Shown here: in pieces, positions 1-12,649 of the stretch
How the letters are laid out: every line of letters begins with the position of its first letter
Position numbering within the stretch: position 1 is the stretch's first letter
Assembly: GCF_051622035.1 (NCBI RefSeq)
Contig: NC_135366.1
Span: 8,153,001-8,217,000 of the forward strand
Source: Arctopsyche grandis
Taxonomy: Eukaryota; Arthropoda; Insecta; Trichoptera; Hydropsychidae
Direction of reading: 5' to 3'
DNA length: 64,000 nt
Notes under the pieces: generated by a model
The model's database searches: none
What the model was told of the DNA's origin: nothing
What the model saw: the letters and a program-made list of their open reading frames with translations, nothing else
Program-made: the position numbers and the translations under genes

Positions 1-937
1 AATAAATTTTATCAAAATAAAGGAATGTTTTTTATTCATAAAATTATTATAGAATATATATTTTTTAGTAGTTTAAAAATAACTCACTTGAATATTAATC
101 TGAAGCTTAAAGATATATGTATATGTATTATGTACATAAGTACATACATACAAATATCTGGCATTTATTAAGATTAAAATTTCATTATAAAATTGCTCAT
201 TGAATTAAAAATTAATTATTTATCTTGTTAACCGTTTAAATAAAAATAAAGTTAATGAATAAGAAGCGGGGGGGGGGGGGGGGGGGCGATTTTATTTTTT
301 TATAGAAATGTAATTACGAGAAAGTATTGGTAGTTAAAATATTTATAATCTAAATTCATTAAAGGTCTCATACATATGTAAGTCTCCTGATCCTACAAAA
401 CAAAAAAGTGTTTCAGGAAGATGACATGTACATACCTATAGATATACATAAGTATTGTTTTCATTTAACTCAATAATTTTAAATATTCTGAAAATACTGC
501 CAGTGAATTTAAAATAAAGTACTACATATGAATATTACATGAAAGAAATCTGATTTTTATACAAATAATAAATAAGATTGATAACGTTTCATATCTATTC
601 CATAATACTATTTGTTTTTGATATATTCAGTATCTTTGTTCTTTATATTTCGTCTTGAAATTTTGAATCTACTGAGTATTTAATTGATTGAATGTACTGT
701 TTATTTAATTTACAAATTGAATCGTTTATTTACGTACGTTTAACCAACTTGCCACGTCGTTGAGATTAAATATACCAATTATTACAAACATATACTATTT
801 AGTTCTTTCATTAGTTTAAAACAATATGAAATCGAAAGAAAAAAAATCGTTCATATCATTTACATGTATATATATGTATATGTAACGAGGAAAAATTTTG
901 GAATGACTATTTTAGTAGCCTCCATGAGCTGAGACGT
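1..937. other. AT-rich non-coding DNA with poly-G tract
   Basis: No exon-like segment is visible here. The stretch is strongly AT-rich, with TACATA/ATGTAC-type microsatellite scraps. A run of about 18 G (positions 268-286) interrupts it and is a likely spot for length polymorphism or assembly error. Confidence 0.6.
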
Positions 938-946
938 GTCCGTTAG

Positions 947-1251
947 GGTAAACGGACTACCAGTCATATGAGAACCAGTCACAAGACAACCGGTCGCTCT
1001 AGATCGGTCACACGTGATAACCGTCACACTAAAACTGGTCACACCGAAAATTAGTCAAGAAAAAACTGGTCACACCCAAAAATTCGACCAATTTGTAATT
1101 TTTGGGTGTGACCAGTTTTTTCGTGAACAATTTTCGGGTGTGACCAGTTTTCTCGTGACCACTTTTAGTGTGACGGGTGATCACGTGTGACCGATCTAGA
1201 GCGATCAGTTGTCTTGTGACCGGTTCACATTTGACTGGTAATCACCGAACC
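947..1251. mobile_element. Foldback MITE with 9-bp target duplication
   Basis: The sequence folds on itself: the left half, rich in ACCAGTCACA/CTGGTCACACC motifs, is mirrored by the right half, rich in GTGTGACCAGTTTT motifs, with the centre near 1090. The outer ends GGTAAACGGACTACCAGTC and, read from the other side, GGTTCGGTGATTACCAGTC are imperfect terminal repeats. The 9-mer GTCCGTTAG occurs exactly on both flanks (938-946 and 1252-1260). A 9-bp duplication is typical of Mutator-like elements, so this is probably a non-autonomous Mutator-type or other foldback element. It encodes no protein. Confidence 0.8.
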
Positions 1252-1379
1252 GTCCGTTAGCGACCTGAGATTCTAATGAGCGTTTATTTAACATTTTCTT
1301 TTCGAGCCCTTCACAAAAACAGTTATAAAACTTTAGTACAATGCGAAAATCCATAATTGAAGAATTCACATCAATATAT

Positions 1380-1900
1380 TTGTTTGCAGAGTTTGTTTAC
1401 CAAATAGAATGCAGACGAGTGCACGTGCAGGTGCGAAGTGCAAACATTTGTTTAGCAGTTCGAATTTCGAATAAAAGGGGCAGTGTTGTGAAGATGCGTA
1501 AGGTGCCGACCTGCTAACACAATTTCACCCGAGCGGAGTGGCAGCAGTGGGTTGAGGTCGTGAGTCGTCCGCTGTGGTTGTGGCGTTGTCGGGTGTCTGC
1601 GCTCGTCGCCCGTCGCTCGGCTGCCACTCGGCCATTCGTCATTCGTCCCCTTTCCCTTTTCGGCGCGTCGAATTGGGTCTCCATCGTCATCGTCGTCATC
1701 GTCGTCGACATTCTACGGCGCAGCTGCAGCTGCAACGCAACGACGTCGCCGTCGCCATCGCCATCGCCATCGCCATCGCCATCGCCACGGCCGCGGCCGC
1801 GCCTCTCGGGCCCGTCGAGGGCTTTCGGCGCTCGTCGTCAACCACCCGTCAGCGTCGTCTGGACTCCTCAAATTCCAGGTAATATTCTCATCCCGTCGCG
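1380..1900 (+). promoter_or_regulatory. CpG-rich promoter/5'UTR-exon candidate
   Basis: This is a sharp GC- and CpG-rich island in AT-rich surroundings. It contains a GCCATC tandem run (about 1747-1785) and TCGTC repeats. A consensus-like donor (CCAG followed by GTAATATT, near 1878) would end a + strand exon. Long open frames cross it but have simple, repeat-driven composition, so I read it as a non-coding first exon or promoter, perhaps for the phosphatase gene 13 kb downstream. The assignment is inference. Confidence 0.35.
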
Positions 1901-3157
1901 CATGAAACCTACAGGCGATTGTGATTCGCGCGATGATCGCCGATCATCGACCGTCAGCTGACGCGGCCTATAAACAACACAACACACAACGGAACGTCAA
2001 CGAGACGGCCGACACAAAGGCCGACTCGCGACGACGCATTTGCTGTTTGAGCACTCGAATGTCGAATGCCGAATGCCGAATGTCTTTCGATACGTTCGCA
2101 ACCTGCCCTATTGCGAACGCACGCTCGCCTCATTTGTTTTTGTTTTTATTTTTATTTGAAATTTTAATAGGTCGAAATTTCGTCGACTCATTTGTTTTGG
2201 CGTGGGGTGATGATCGGGCGATCTGTGTGCGATATCGGATGTACGATACAATATGTGCCGCGCTATGATCGATAAACGCCGCCGACACCTTTCAAACGGC
2301 CATTATATAATGCCTAATAAATCATTACGTACGACATTAATTGCGGGAAAATGTCGTTCGATCGGGAATGTTTACCTCGTGATGGTCATATGACGGTCAG
2401 CTGATTGCCGATTGCCGCTGAACTCGGCTGAACGCCGACCGACCGACCGACCAAATGGCGAACAACGAAACCGAACGATGGATGACGTTTCTTCGACGTC
2501 ATTCGTTTATCCGACATAGATTTTTTGCGACCTCGTCGATACACGTCGATCGCCATTTATTTACGTTAACCTCTGGCCGGCGCGACTCTTTAATTTTGAC
2601 GTCGCCACTCGCCACTCGTTACTGCGGCTCTCCGGACGCCATCTTTAATTCTGTCGATAAATTATATCCGTCGCGTTCTTTTGTTTTGTTTATTTGTATA
2701 TATTTTTTTTTTCTGTTTCTGCTCGAAAATTGATTCGACTCGTGTGTACGCTCTCGTAGTCTTGTCACGTGATCGAAAAGGAACGAGACCTTTCTATGTG
2801 TGCCCTCAATATTGGTCGTACGTACGTACACTCGCGTTTGGAAATATTGATTCAAAATAATTTACGATGTAATTATCATCATCGTCGTGTATGTTTTTTG
2901 GGTCCGCCCTCGAAGGGTTCGCGCCATTTTGAAAATATTTAATATGATAAAATAAATTGAGAAACAATCTGGCGAATATTGATCCGACTTCGAATGATCG
3001 CTTCGCATACAATAATTTTACTGACAAATTAATTATTCCCGACTGAAGTAAAGTCGTATATGTATCTCGCATCATCTTACATAATAAATAGAGTATCTTG
3101 ATACTGTTTTCTAATATGCTTTGAAATGTATATTTTATATTTCCACTTTTCCATTAT
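1901..3157. other. Mixed CpG-rich to AT-rich non-coding DNA
   Basis: The GC content falls gradually after the island. Repeated short words (GAATGCCGAATGCCGAATG near 2065; CGACCGACCGACC near 2440) suggest slippage. I see no supported exon. Open frames at 2455-2733 and 2806-3075 lack any family resemblance. Confidence 0.5.
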
Positions 3158-3756
3158 TTAACCGTTTAGTGCTGACGTTTTTTCTGTTGAAAGCCCGCCA
3201 CGTTGAAAATTTCGCCAACATTTCCAACTAGAATTATTTAGAAATTCAATAGAAAGCAGGTATAAAAATTGTAGCTAATCCAAACAAACCCTAGATAGCT
3301 ACCGCCGAGGATTTCGAGTTTTGTAAAGGTGTGTTTAGACTCTCTAATATATTATATCTTGCAACTATATATAAAATAAACAAAAAAAGTCTATTAATGA
3401 ATGTATTTTTCCAAAACTAGTTCCATCTTCTTCATTGTTGTTAAAATATAATGCTCGCTATCTAAATGCCAAGCCACAATATAAAATACTCCGCAGTTAG
3501 GGATTTCCATCGAAAAATTCTGCTATGGTTATAAATTCAGAAATTCCGGTGTAAACCAGTCTTTATAAAAACATTGACACGGATTACACAACCCATGTTC
3601 GATGCATTTTTTTTCAATGCTACTTGGAAAATCGTATCGGGTAGTATTCTTGTTTACTTTGTACATGCTCGAAATACAACGCCTGTCGGCGTTTTTCAGA
3701 TCCATGGACTTGTTGGCTAAGCGCCGATCGGCGTTTGTCAGCATTCAAAGGGTTAA
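3158..3756. mobile_element. TTAA-flanked MITE (piggyBac-like)
   Basis: TTAA occurs at both boundaries (3158-3161 and 3753-3756). The inner ends are inverted matches: CCGTTTAGTGCTGACG on the left, and TTTGTCAGCATTCAAAGGG on the right, which reads CCCTTTGAATGCTGACAAA from the other strand. A TTAA target with CCC/CCG-TTT ends fits the piggyBac superfamily. Near the right end the motif GCCGATCGGCGTTT occurs with a related partner GCCTGTCGGCGTTT at about 3682. No transposase is visible, so it is non-autonomous. Confidence 0.75.
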
Positions 3757-3846
3757 ATAGTCAATTCAAATAATTCTAAAATAATCGAACAATTTATTTT
3801 TAAACCCTTTTCTCAAAACTAGGCTTGATAGCGTACTTCATATAAT

Positions 3847-4742
3847 TAGGGTGGCCAGACGTCCCGTATTAATAAGTAAGTAATTTTTGGTAAAATAAAA
3901 CTACATATATAATATTTTTTAGACCTTGCAACCAGAGCCGACGAGAGGGGGGGGGGGGGGAGAGTCGGGATAAAGTTCCAGAGCCCGGACTACTCGAGGG
4001 GCCCTGTATCAAACATCCAACTGACCGATATTGATAATTTATATTATTCTAAATAATCCACGTATTCTTTGTATCTGCGTGAAATCGATCCTGTTTATAT
4101 CATATATATTTCTTATTCAATTATTTAAAAATATTGTAACCAATATATAGGTTTTTTTTCTAATAGTTTGATAGATTTTTAAAAATATAACAAGATATTT
4201 TTTTTAGTTTGCCATTGGGCCTGGAGCAATTTTCCCCCAGGGCCGAGATTCCTCTCGGCGGCCCTGCTTGCAACACCTTGTATTTTGTATAATAAACAAA
4301 TATATTTTTTTTCATTTGATGCTATCAAGAAAACTACCACACTATGAGGAAGTTCAAAAAACGGCTTAGTATCTATCTGATTTAGGAATTAAATAAATGA
4401 AAATGGCTTATTAAATCAATATTTTGTTCTAAATCAGTATGTTATTAAACAAATAGAGGATGACCAAACAGTGGCCAAAATGAATAAAAACACATTGCAC
4501 TGATGAATAGATCAATTTTTCCTCCATTTTTGAGATACATATATGAACGAAAAAAAGGAGTTATTTAAATTTTATAGCTATTTATTCGCATAATACAAAA
4601 AATAAAGATATCACAAAAAATGAAAGGTTCATTGAAATAGATATATTTGATTTCCAATATTTGTTATTTTATTATAAAATATGAATATGTCTTCCATGCC
4701 AAAAATGTCCTGTAATCGTATTTTCTGAATTGGGCCACCCTA
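3847..4742. mobile_element. hAT-type element interrupted by a second hAT MITE
   Basis: The ends TAGGGTGGCC (left) and GGCCACCCTA (right) are inverted repeats. The flanking 8-mers CATATAAT (3839-3846) and CTTATAAT (4743-4750) differ at one base, as expected for an aged hAT 8-bp duplication. The TACGGGAC-like subterminal words resemble those of the element at 49503-50264. The element at 3933-4266 is inserted inside it. I see no coding capacity. Confidence 0.7.
3933..4266. mobile_element. hAT MITE nested in another hAT element
   Basis: The left end CAGAGCCGACGAGAGG and the right end CCTCTCGGCGGCCCTG are inverted repeats with the CAG start typical of hAT elements. An exact 8-bp target duplication CTTGCAAC lies at 3925-3932 and 4267-4274. 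The interior carries a run of 14 or so G and the conserved block AAAGTTCCAGAGCCCGGAC. Relatives lie at 13870-14110, 14273-14355 (reverse) and 18368-18395. Confidence 0.88.
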
Positions 4743-4784
4743 CTTATAATGCGACTTTTAAGTATGTACATGTATTGACAACTG

Positions 4785-4925
4785 AGGGGTCATGGGCTCA
4801 AGCCCTGGCCCAGCGGTTACTGGCCAGACGTCGGATATATGTGACTCCAGGTTGATCGTTTCCTATTAGAGTTTGCCAATTTATTTGATTTCATTGTTGA
4901 AATAGTTCCTCACCTGACATAGAGA
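4785..4925 (+). repeat. SINE fragment
   Basis: The segment carries the body of the tRNA-derived SINE seen in full at 42829-43290. It shares GGTTGATCGTTTCCTATTAG and TTGATTTCATTGTTGAAA. The tRNA-like head is degraded and the hairpin tail is absent, so this is an old partial copy. Confidence 0.7.
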
Positions 4926-7357
4926 GGGTAGATACCCTCTCTTTGTCACCTCTATAGAACATATGATTATTTTTAAAAAATGTTACTAGAAATTAGTTAT
5001 TCATTTGGTAGTGTAGAGACTAATGCATGTATATTTATTTATTTGCACAGTTTCCGTGACTTTCAATCGTTTATTATTATTTGAATTTAAAACACATATT
5101 GTTTCTTCAATTTTGTTTTGTGAAATAAATTTACTATTTACAAAATATACATATATTGCCATAAGTAACTCTAGAGAAATTTAATAAACCGATTAGTACA
5201 ACTTCTCCCATTGAAAAAAATAGTTGAAATCTTATTCACAACATAAGCTGTATTGACTGAATAAGCTATTGTACAATAGTAAAAGTTGTAATAATTTAAT
5301 GACACGTTAAATAAAATAACATGCCTATATTTTTTGTAACATATTATTATTTTTTTATGTCGTTTCGACATTTCCAAGTTATACCGAACCGGTTTTGTAT
5401 TTTTAGCAAATGAACGTCTATTTATATGCGTTAAAATTATAACATCTAAATATAACTTTCTTTCTTTCGTATAAATATATTTGAACTATTTTCACTAGTA
5501 AAACGATTTTAATTTGTTTAATTTTTCGTCCAAGTTGCATAATTAGAATTTAGTTCACATTTTTACACGCGTTTTGTTCTGTCGTAACGCTGAAAATTAG
5601 AAAGAGGTCGTGAATTATCACCGGAAAAAATAAACACGGCAAAAATTTCAGCAAAGGCTAACTCTCCGGAGATAACTTTGTGTTTGACCCGACCTTTCTA
5701 CCACTCCTCGACAAAGTCGGGGTCGTTAATTCTTTAAAACAAAATAAATAACTGCGAAGTTACTCGCTCTGTGCCAAAATCAATATTTCATGTAACCTAG
5801 CGAATGAATGCTTGATTATTTTATGGCGTTTGCGTAAAAACTGCCGAAATGGTTGGTTTTCACCTTTTACATAATACATACTATTCACGTATGTTTACGC
5901 AATGTTTACAACATTCCACCATTTTGGAAGCCATCGTAAGATTCGGCACTTAGCGTTGGATAATATCGAAAGTTCGATAGGTATATTTAGTAGGATGTCC
6001 AACGGTGAAAGTAATTTCGGTGAAAGTTACGCGACGATCAACATAATTATGCATACATACTTCAATCGTCCGTTATTCTTTTTATTTAATCGCCACACAC
6101 AAGCTATGGGTATACGCGTGTTATTCCGTCAATTTAAATTAAATTTACATTTATACAAACACACCTTCATAAATATTCTATGAAATGAAAAGGCGCTGTT
6201 TGTTCATCCATTTTCTTAATACACGCCTGGTTTTAATGACCATATTGTAAGCTTCACACTCGATCGGTATCAATTTGACCTCAAAATGAACGTTTCCGTA
6301 TATAATATAATTCGCCGTCTTTGTTTATGCACTTATTATATCAATCAAAATAAAGAATATATTTACATTGGAAACGAATTGTCGAATTAGTAAACGGTTG
6401 ATTATTTGATTGGTTAATAATAAAACACACTTGAAACGGGTGTATTTGTTATATAAAACAATCAAACCGAGATAATCCGAATCTCGCGGCCGTATTTTTA
6501 TCTCGATCGAGGCAACAGAAAAAAAATTTAAAATTATTATTATTAAAAATTATTAGTATCTACAGAAAAAAATGAACAATATTAAGTAAACAAAACTAAA
6601 AATTGTCTCACTTGTTTACGACATTGTTTTCAGTACCGTACCTTTGTATGTATGTGTATGCGATGACGGATCAAGAAGCAATCTTTGCGTGTTGATTGTA
6701 GACTTAAAAGTTGAATCGTGCATACGTGCGAGGTCGAATCCTTGATGGTGGAAGTCAGCAGTTAGCAGGCAGTCAAAACAGCTAAGCAGTCAGTCGCCTT
6801 TCTTGGCGAGAGCGGCGAACCGGGCTCGATTCAGGAAGTTTCGCAAAATTATTCAAAATCAACTTCCTATACTTATTATTATACACATGCTTTGATATAA
6901 GACGTCTGTCCTCGCATTATTGGTTATTGTTGGACTTTGGCTCTTCGATAGCGCGCTTTCATCGCTAAAGCGTGCATATTCAATGTGATATAAGTCGTCG
7001 TTTTATGCATCTACCTTTCCTATCATACGCCCTCGTATTGCATGTAAGCAGGACCTTCATTTAACTACTTTTTACTCATTGTGATTATGCTTTCGATGCC
7101 GGCCAGTCAAAATATACAATGTCAATATATCGAATTGAACAAATGCAGAATATTCGTTCGGATTTAGAACATCAACAAAGGCAATATTGCGTTCATTCGT
7201 ATCGGAAAATAAGGAGCAGATTCTGAATCGTACGGGACGGCTTGTCCGGGTAGACTCCATCTGTGATGGGCGTATCCCCATGTCATTGTTAATTCGTGCG
7301 ATCTTATTATTTTGACAAGTTTCTTCTAAATTTCTTCAAATATGGGAATCGCCCATT
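4926..7357. other. AT-rich intergenic DNA, no gene seen
   Basis: No splice-supported coding segment was found. The open frame at 5902-6183 has no recognisable motif. A locally GC-richer patch (5580-5760) contains an AAGAGGTCGTGAATTA / GGTCGTTAATTC pair that may belong to an unrecognised repeat. Confidence 0.5.
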
Positions 7358-7708
7358 GATGGCTCGTCCGTATGGGCTGCAGACTCCCAGTATAGTAAAT
7401 ATTCAAGCTATTTATTCCGTCCATATGGGCTGCGGCCTGCAGCCCTCCCATTATAGTACATATGTATGCTATTTTTGTTTGCATTTGGTAAACGAGTTAC
7501 TAAGATCCGTTACTGAGAGTTGGCGTAGTGTCTGTAAATAGGTGTATAGTATGCTGTCATACTGCATTAAATAATAAAAAAGACGCTCTGTCTCTTTCGC
7601 GCGCATCTGTGATTACGAGAACGTGCCAACTCTCAGTAACAGACATGTACAGCCCGATTCATCTTTGCGCCCCCCTCCCACAATTTGAATTCTCACGAGC
7701 CACCACTA
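7358..7708. mobile_element. hAT-like MITE copy
   Basis: This is a homologue of the element at 38933-39137. It shares GGCTCGTCC, TATGGGCTGCAGAC..CCCAGTATAGTA, CAGCCCGATTCATCT and TTCTCACGAGCC. The left end ATGGCTCGTCC and the right end ACGAGCCACCACT are inverted. The interior has about 150 bp more than the other copy, including a pair of inverted AGAGTTGG / CCAACTCT words. I could not identify a clean target duplication. Confidence 0.6.
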
Positions 7709-10500
7709 CATAGAATCACCGTTATCGATCACGGTCAATACAAGTATAAAATATCACCGAAAATACTTCATGGGATGGGTTTTGGCCTGGATTGCCATAG
7801 CATAGATCAGGCGTGTTGGTGTTTTTTTTTTATATGTGCAAAACCAAAAAAACACGTACTGCGTACCACCCTGTGTTTATTTTTTTTAGATATACTATGG
7901 CACTCTAGCCTAAAATCCTTGTATTGAAATTGGTTTGACTGTGGTCGATAATGATGATTCCAATGATAAATGTAGGAGACACTTGCCGTGTGAGTTGATT
8001 TTTCACCGCAGGAGGCCAAGAACGCGCCCGTGCCGGTATATTCAGTGTGTTTGTGCCTTAGGAGGTAGGTCAGTGAGTAGATAGATTCGGTGTGTTTTGT
8101 CCTTCCTCTTTTAATCACCTCCTTATCTTTAATTCGAGGGTATTCTGCATTTGCACAATTCGAAGTGTTAGTATTCTGTATTTATGATACCCATAGAAAA
8201 CATTTTATTTTTCATTTAATACAAAATTTGTTCTTAATTTAATATTAAACACGTAGACTTTTTATTTAATAACGATATGAAATTTGCTATTATAATTAGT
8301 ACTATCCAAATTTTTAGGGCGGGTGAAAGTTTGAAACAACAAAAAATATAAAAATATAAAACGTGAACATTTTCAAAATAATGGAATAAGTTAAAAGAGT
8401 AGCGTGAGATGCAATTGTGCCAGATATAATGATTTTAAATTCAAATTTATAGATTTGCATCTCAGACAAACAAACGACAATCTTTACATCAGTGAAATGT
8501 GCGGTATTATTAGATGTTAAAGAAAGTTTTAAATGTAGAGCATTTAAGTCTTTTTTGTAAAATTGAACATCTTTCGGGCGTGTATATTTTTAGAATTCGC
8601 GTCCCGTGAGATGCATACGCCTTAATTTTTAGCCAACGCCGTGCACGTCTCTGCATACGAGTTGTATATATTATATTTTCTCGATGGTGTCATTGTGATT
8701 ATTATCATCATCATCGTCAGCATCATTCGTGTAGTTAGAGATGAAGACGCGGCGCCACCGCTCACCGCCGATCGCCCTTGAATCGGCGACTTGTGACTTC
8801 GACTTGCGAAAACCGACGCGGTTCATTTGCCACAAGATACAATTTATGTAGGTACATGTGTATACATATGTATGTATGTGATGACTACGTATGGATTTAA
8901 CTGTGGAGATGTTGTAAACACACATATTATACATTGTAAACACAGACGGATAAATCAATTAGTCACCTTGTTTAACCTTCGCTCGTACTGTTTTTAAACC
9001 TTGCCCTCACAAATGTTATTTTTGCATGAAATTTATATATTTTGGATTATACTTGGTGTTTATAATGCCCTTTTTTTCATCCTCTGTGTGTGCTGGGCAA
9101 ATTCCAAACGAGCCAATTTCGTAATATCTGTACTATCTACATGCATGTATACAAATTTGGGTTTGATTTTATTATAAATCTTCGATGCGGATTAAATTGA
9201 GATTAATTATTGCGATTGCCCTTGATTCGTTTTTCCTGATATATGACATGATAGCTTATCACTTTGAAAACGGTCCAATTAATATTTTTATTGCAAGACA
9301 TAGTATAAATCTTGTTATTTGTATCAATGTATAATATCTTCGATATTTTTTTATTACAATTGACTTAAATTTATTCTTGAATAAAATATTAAAAATATTA
9401 TTTATCCATATTTTTATTAAAAAATGTAAATTCATCTTGCGTTTCAAGTTTCTGTACTACCGATTGAATTAACAATAAATGTTAATGACGTTAAAAGTAA
9501 ATAAATAAGCTTAATTTGTTCGTATTGCATAACCATTTGAAAAGGTCGATTAACCAGTATTTTTTTTAATAGGATTTTCTGTCCATTTTAGCACGTCTAA
9601 AAATGTGGTCCAAAGTGCATCAATGCCAATCGAGTTTGAATTATCGGCCCGTTATAATTGTTTAAACTAACGACAAAATATGTAGTTATAACAATTCATT
9701 CATTATAAAAAAAGCAAAAGGTAAAATGAATCGTCAGTAAGGGACTAACTACTGTATCATTTTAATTAATTTGTGTGAAAGATTTTGTATTCTCCAGTAT
9801 AGCTCGATGAGAGTTCGCATACAACACGAACTGTCATTAGTTTTAAATGGATGTTTCGTGTCAATGCCATTTTCAAATTTAATTTTAATGATTTTTTTTA
9901 GATCTTCATTTAACCTACGGACAAACAAAAGCTAAATGTGTCAAGTGAAGGTTTTCTATATTCGACGAAGAAGATTAAGTTGTCAGTATTCAGAAATTTG
10001 CCGTTCAAAGATATTTTTGATTTTTTTTATCCCATTCTAATATTGAATTTATTTTGTACATATATTTTTTAAATAAAGTCGCGTGTCGGTCCCCCCCTTT
10101 TTTTATAACGGGATCTACACAAAAATTATTGTGTATCGACAGCGACATAATTTCGTCCAGTGCTTATTTACAACACCGATTTTATCTTGTGGTCAACGCC
10201 CTTTGAACTAAAAATAGATTGTGTGACATTGAATGAATTTTACAAACACGTTTTACATCCTCGAGTGCATGCATTGCAGCGATGCGTTCGAAGGCGGCTG
10301 CACATTTGATATTCGAATCGAATTTCAATACGTTCCACAATAAAACACGTAAACACAAACACACTTTCTAGAGTGGCGTGGGCCCCGGTCACCGACCGGT
10401 AATTTCAACGAGTTGACTATTCGAACGATCCCTTGCACAACGAGGCCCTTTTGCACATTTTATTTTTTTGAATTTTATTTTTATCTTTGACGGCATTTGC
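7709..10500. other. AT-rich intergenic DNA, no gene seen
   Basis: No exon or transposon boundary could be supported. The frames at 7807-8118 and 8671-8958 have low-complexity, repeat-driven composition (for example the ATCATC run near 8700). Confidence 0.5.
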
Positions 10501-10529
10501 GGCCTACGTGCACTTTTTATTCCGCGAAA

Positions 10530-10650
10530 TTTGAACAATTTAGGTTAGACAGTACGCGGCAAGGCCGCGGCGGGTGGCGCCGCGCATGCGCACTGTCGAC
10601 CAGGGAACCTCAACTCTGCCGCGTCTTTTCATCATTTTAGAGTTTATTTC
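10530..10650. promoter_or_regulatory. Small CpG-rich patch with NRF1-like motif
   Basis: A short GC-rich island (CGCGGCAAGGCCGCGGCGGG) contains GCGCATGCGCACT, which matches the palindromic NRF1/Ewg consensus core. Such motifs are common at insect housekeeping promoters. No start codon or splice donor can be tied to it, so the promoter role is inference. Confidence 0.3.
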
Positions 10651-12026
10651 ACGTGTGTATCATAGTTGTCACGTCGGTTGTGTTTTTTTTCCCCTTGTAA
10701 TAGTAATCAAAGTTCAAATTCTAGCGCCACCTGAAAGTTCCACTTCCAAGGCTGTGTAAAGTGCAAGTCCCGTAATTGGTAATTAGTGTTCGCGTATGTA
10801 CTATTTATTGATCGTTCGTTATTGGAATAATTAATTATGTATGTATGTTGTAGCGAGTTTTTACCGTGGGAAATAATTCCAAGTGTGTATGTTTTCATGT
10901 AAGAAATGTAAGAAAAACTTGATAGTAATTTAATAATATTTTTGATTCGTGGAAAATTTTGAAATTGTTTTATTTATTTATTTAACGCTAGTTGCCTGCG
11001 TGCACTCGGTAAAATATCGCAATTCGGATCAACGGAATTAATATTTTTGAAAAAAAAAGATCTTGTTTTTGACGGCCGATCATATGAACGAAGTGATATG
11101 CCGCGTCTTTTTCCATGATATACGATTCCAAGGGGAGAAAGCGACTGAGACAATTATTATGTACGATACTTGGGGAGGCGGCAAAGCCGATAGAGTTAAG
11201 GGGTATATATTATATATATAAATTAAATGAGAAAAAAAATTCAAGTTAATTAATAATAAAATAAAAATAAGAGGACAACTCGTCGATAGATTTCATGCAA
11301 CTGTTTTTTAATTATATTATACGGTAATAAAAATATTTGAATAAAGGTTTCAATGTGTGTACATTCCAAAAGGTAGTCAACATAAAAATTAAAGATTAAT
11401 ATTGTGGATAAAAAATATTTGTCAGTGAGTTTTCTCCGTGATGAAATGTCTGGACACAACATAAGAGAGAAAAAAGTAAACAAGAACAAGAAATAACAGA
11501 AATAGAACAGTAAAATGATAACTAAAAGAAAACGAAAATATAGAAAGAAGTTAAGATATTGGAAAAGAATAATTATACAAACCCTTTAAGTTTGAGAAAT
11601 ACATGTAGCTTGTTTTTAAAAATATTAAGGTTTTGATATTGTATCACTTTGTCGGGATGATTATTATTACACTAACAATTGGCGACAAATTTTCTACAAC
11701 GCAGTATATTTGAGTGGGGAACAGGGGGAGAATTTTAGACACCTCCCCTCATGGGTACGCGCCAAATGGTATTATCAACTTTTCATTTTAATAGATTTTC
11801 TTCGTGTAATACTCAATAGTGTGACGCTCGTTCCGTTTCAAATTTTTTCCATCTAGATTAATACAGTTATCGACGATTGTTAGATATTATCTAATCTTTC
11901 TATAGATTTACAATAACACACCTCAAAAAAAAAAAAAATGATATTATTAAAAATAGACTATTCTTAATATTATCTATTTTTAATATTATCTTTTTTTTTC
12001 AAGTGATCAGTAGTGATTTATAGGAA
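10651..12026. other. AT-rich intergenic DNA, no gene seen
   Basis: Nothing coding is supported. Near 11930-12000 there is an imperfect inverted repeat of AAAGATAATATTAAAAATAG-type sequence around a poly-A run. Confidence 0.5.
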
Positions 12027-12575
12027 CCCGGCTTTGCTTGGTATTTGTAATATAAATCACTTAAACATGGCCAATCTAATTTATTTATTTATACATATAC
12101 GGCCGCAAGGACCATTAAACCATAATACAGTAGAACAGTAATATAAAACAATATTAATATAGGAATAGAAAGATTTTAAACAATGAAGAAACCCGAAGTG
12201 AATAAATAAATGAAATGAAAACAATAAAATAAAATATATTTAGTCTTTTTACATATGAGAGAAATGATAATGTTATAAAATTTTATTTGAATATTCATTT
12301 ATTTTTTCATTAATTATTAAATTTTATCGTCACAGATTCTACGAACCAAAACTTACATACATACAAAGTCTCTTTCGAAATTATATATTAGACTAGTGTT
12401 TTTGCCCGGCTTCGCTCGGTATTCGTAATATAAACCGCTTAATTAAACATGGCCAGATCTAATGATAAACATTTTATTAAATTTATTTGAATATTTATTT
12501 GTTCGATGACGTTATGGATTTAAAAACCAAAAATAATTACATACAAAGTCTTTCGAAATTATATATTAGATTAGA
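12027..12575. repeat. Two tandem copies of a dispersed repeat
   Basis: Two related units sit head to tail. Both begin with CCCGGCTT(C/T)GCT(C/T)GGTAT and TAATATAAA, share AACATGGCCA, and end in ACATACAAAGTCT..TTCGAAATTATATATTAGA. The first unit (12027-12390) is longer because of about 180 bp of extra sequence near 12080-12260. The CCCGGCTTCGC head is common in 3' regions of insect non-LTR retrotransposons, but I cannot name the family. Confidence 0.55.
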
Positions 12576-12649
12576 TATCAAGCAAAACTTTTTTTTTTTC
12601 AATTAAATTTCAATTAAACATTCAATTAAATTTAAATTTGTATATACAT

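Noticed and set aside
1560-1961. Open frame of 133 codons in the CpG island
   Set aside because: Its length is due to GC-rich repeats (GCCATC giving Ser-Pro runs). It has no family resemblance, and overlapping frames in other phases are equally long.
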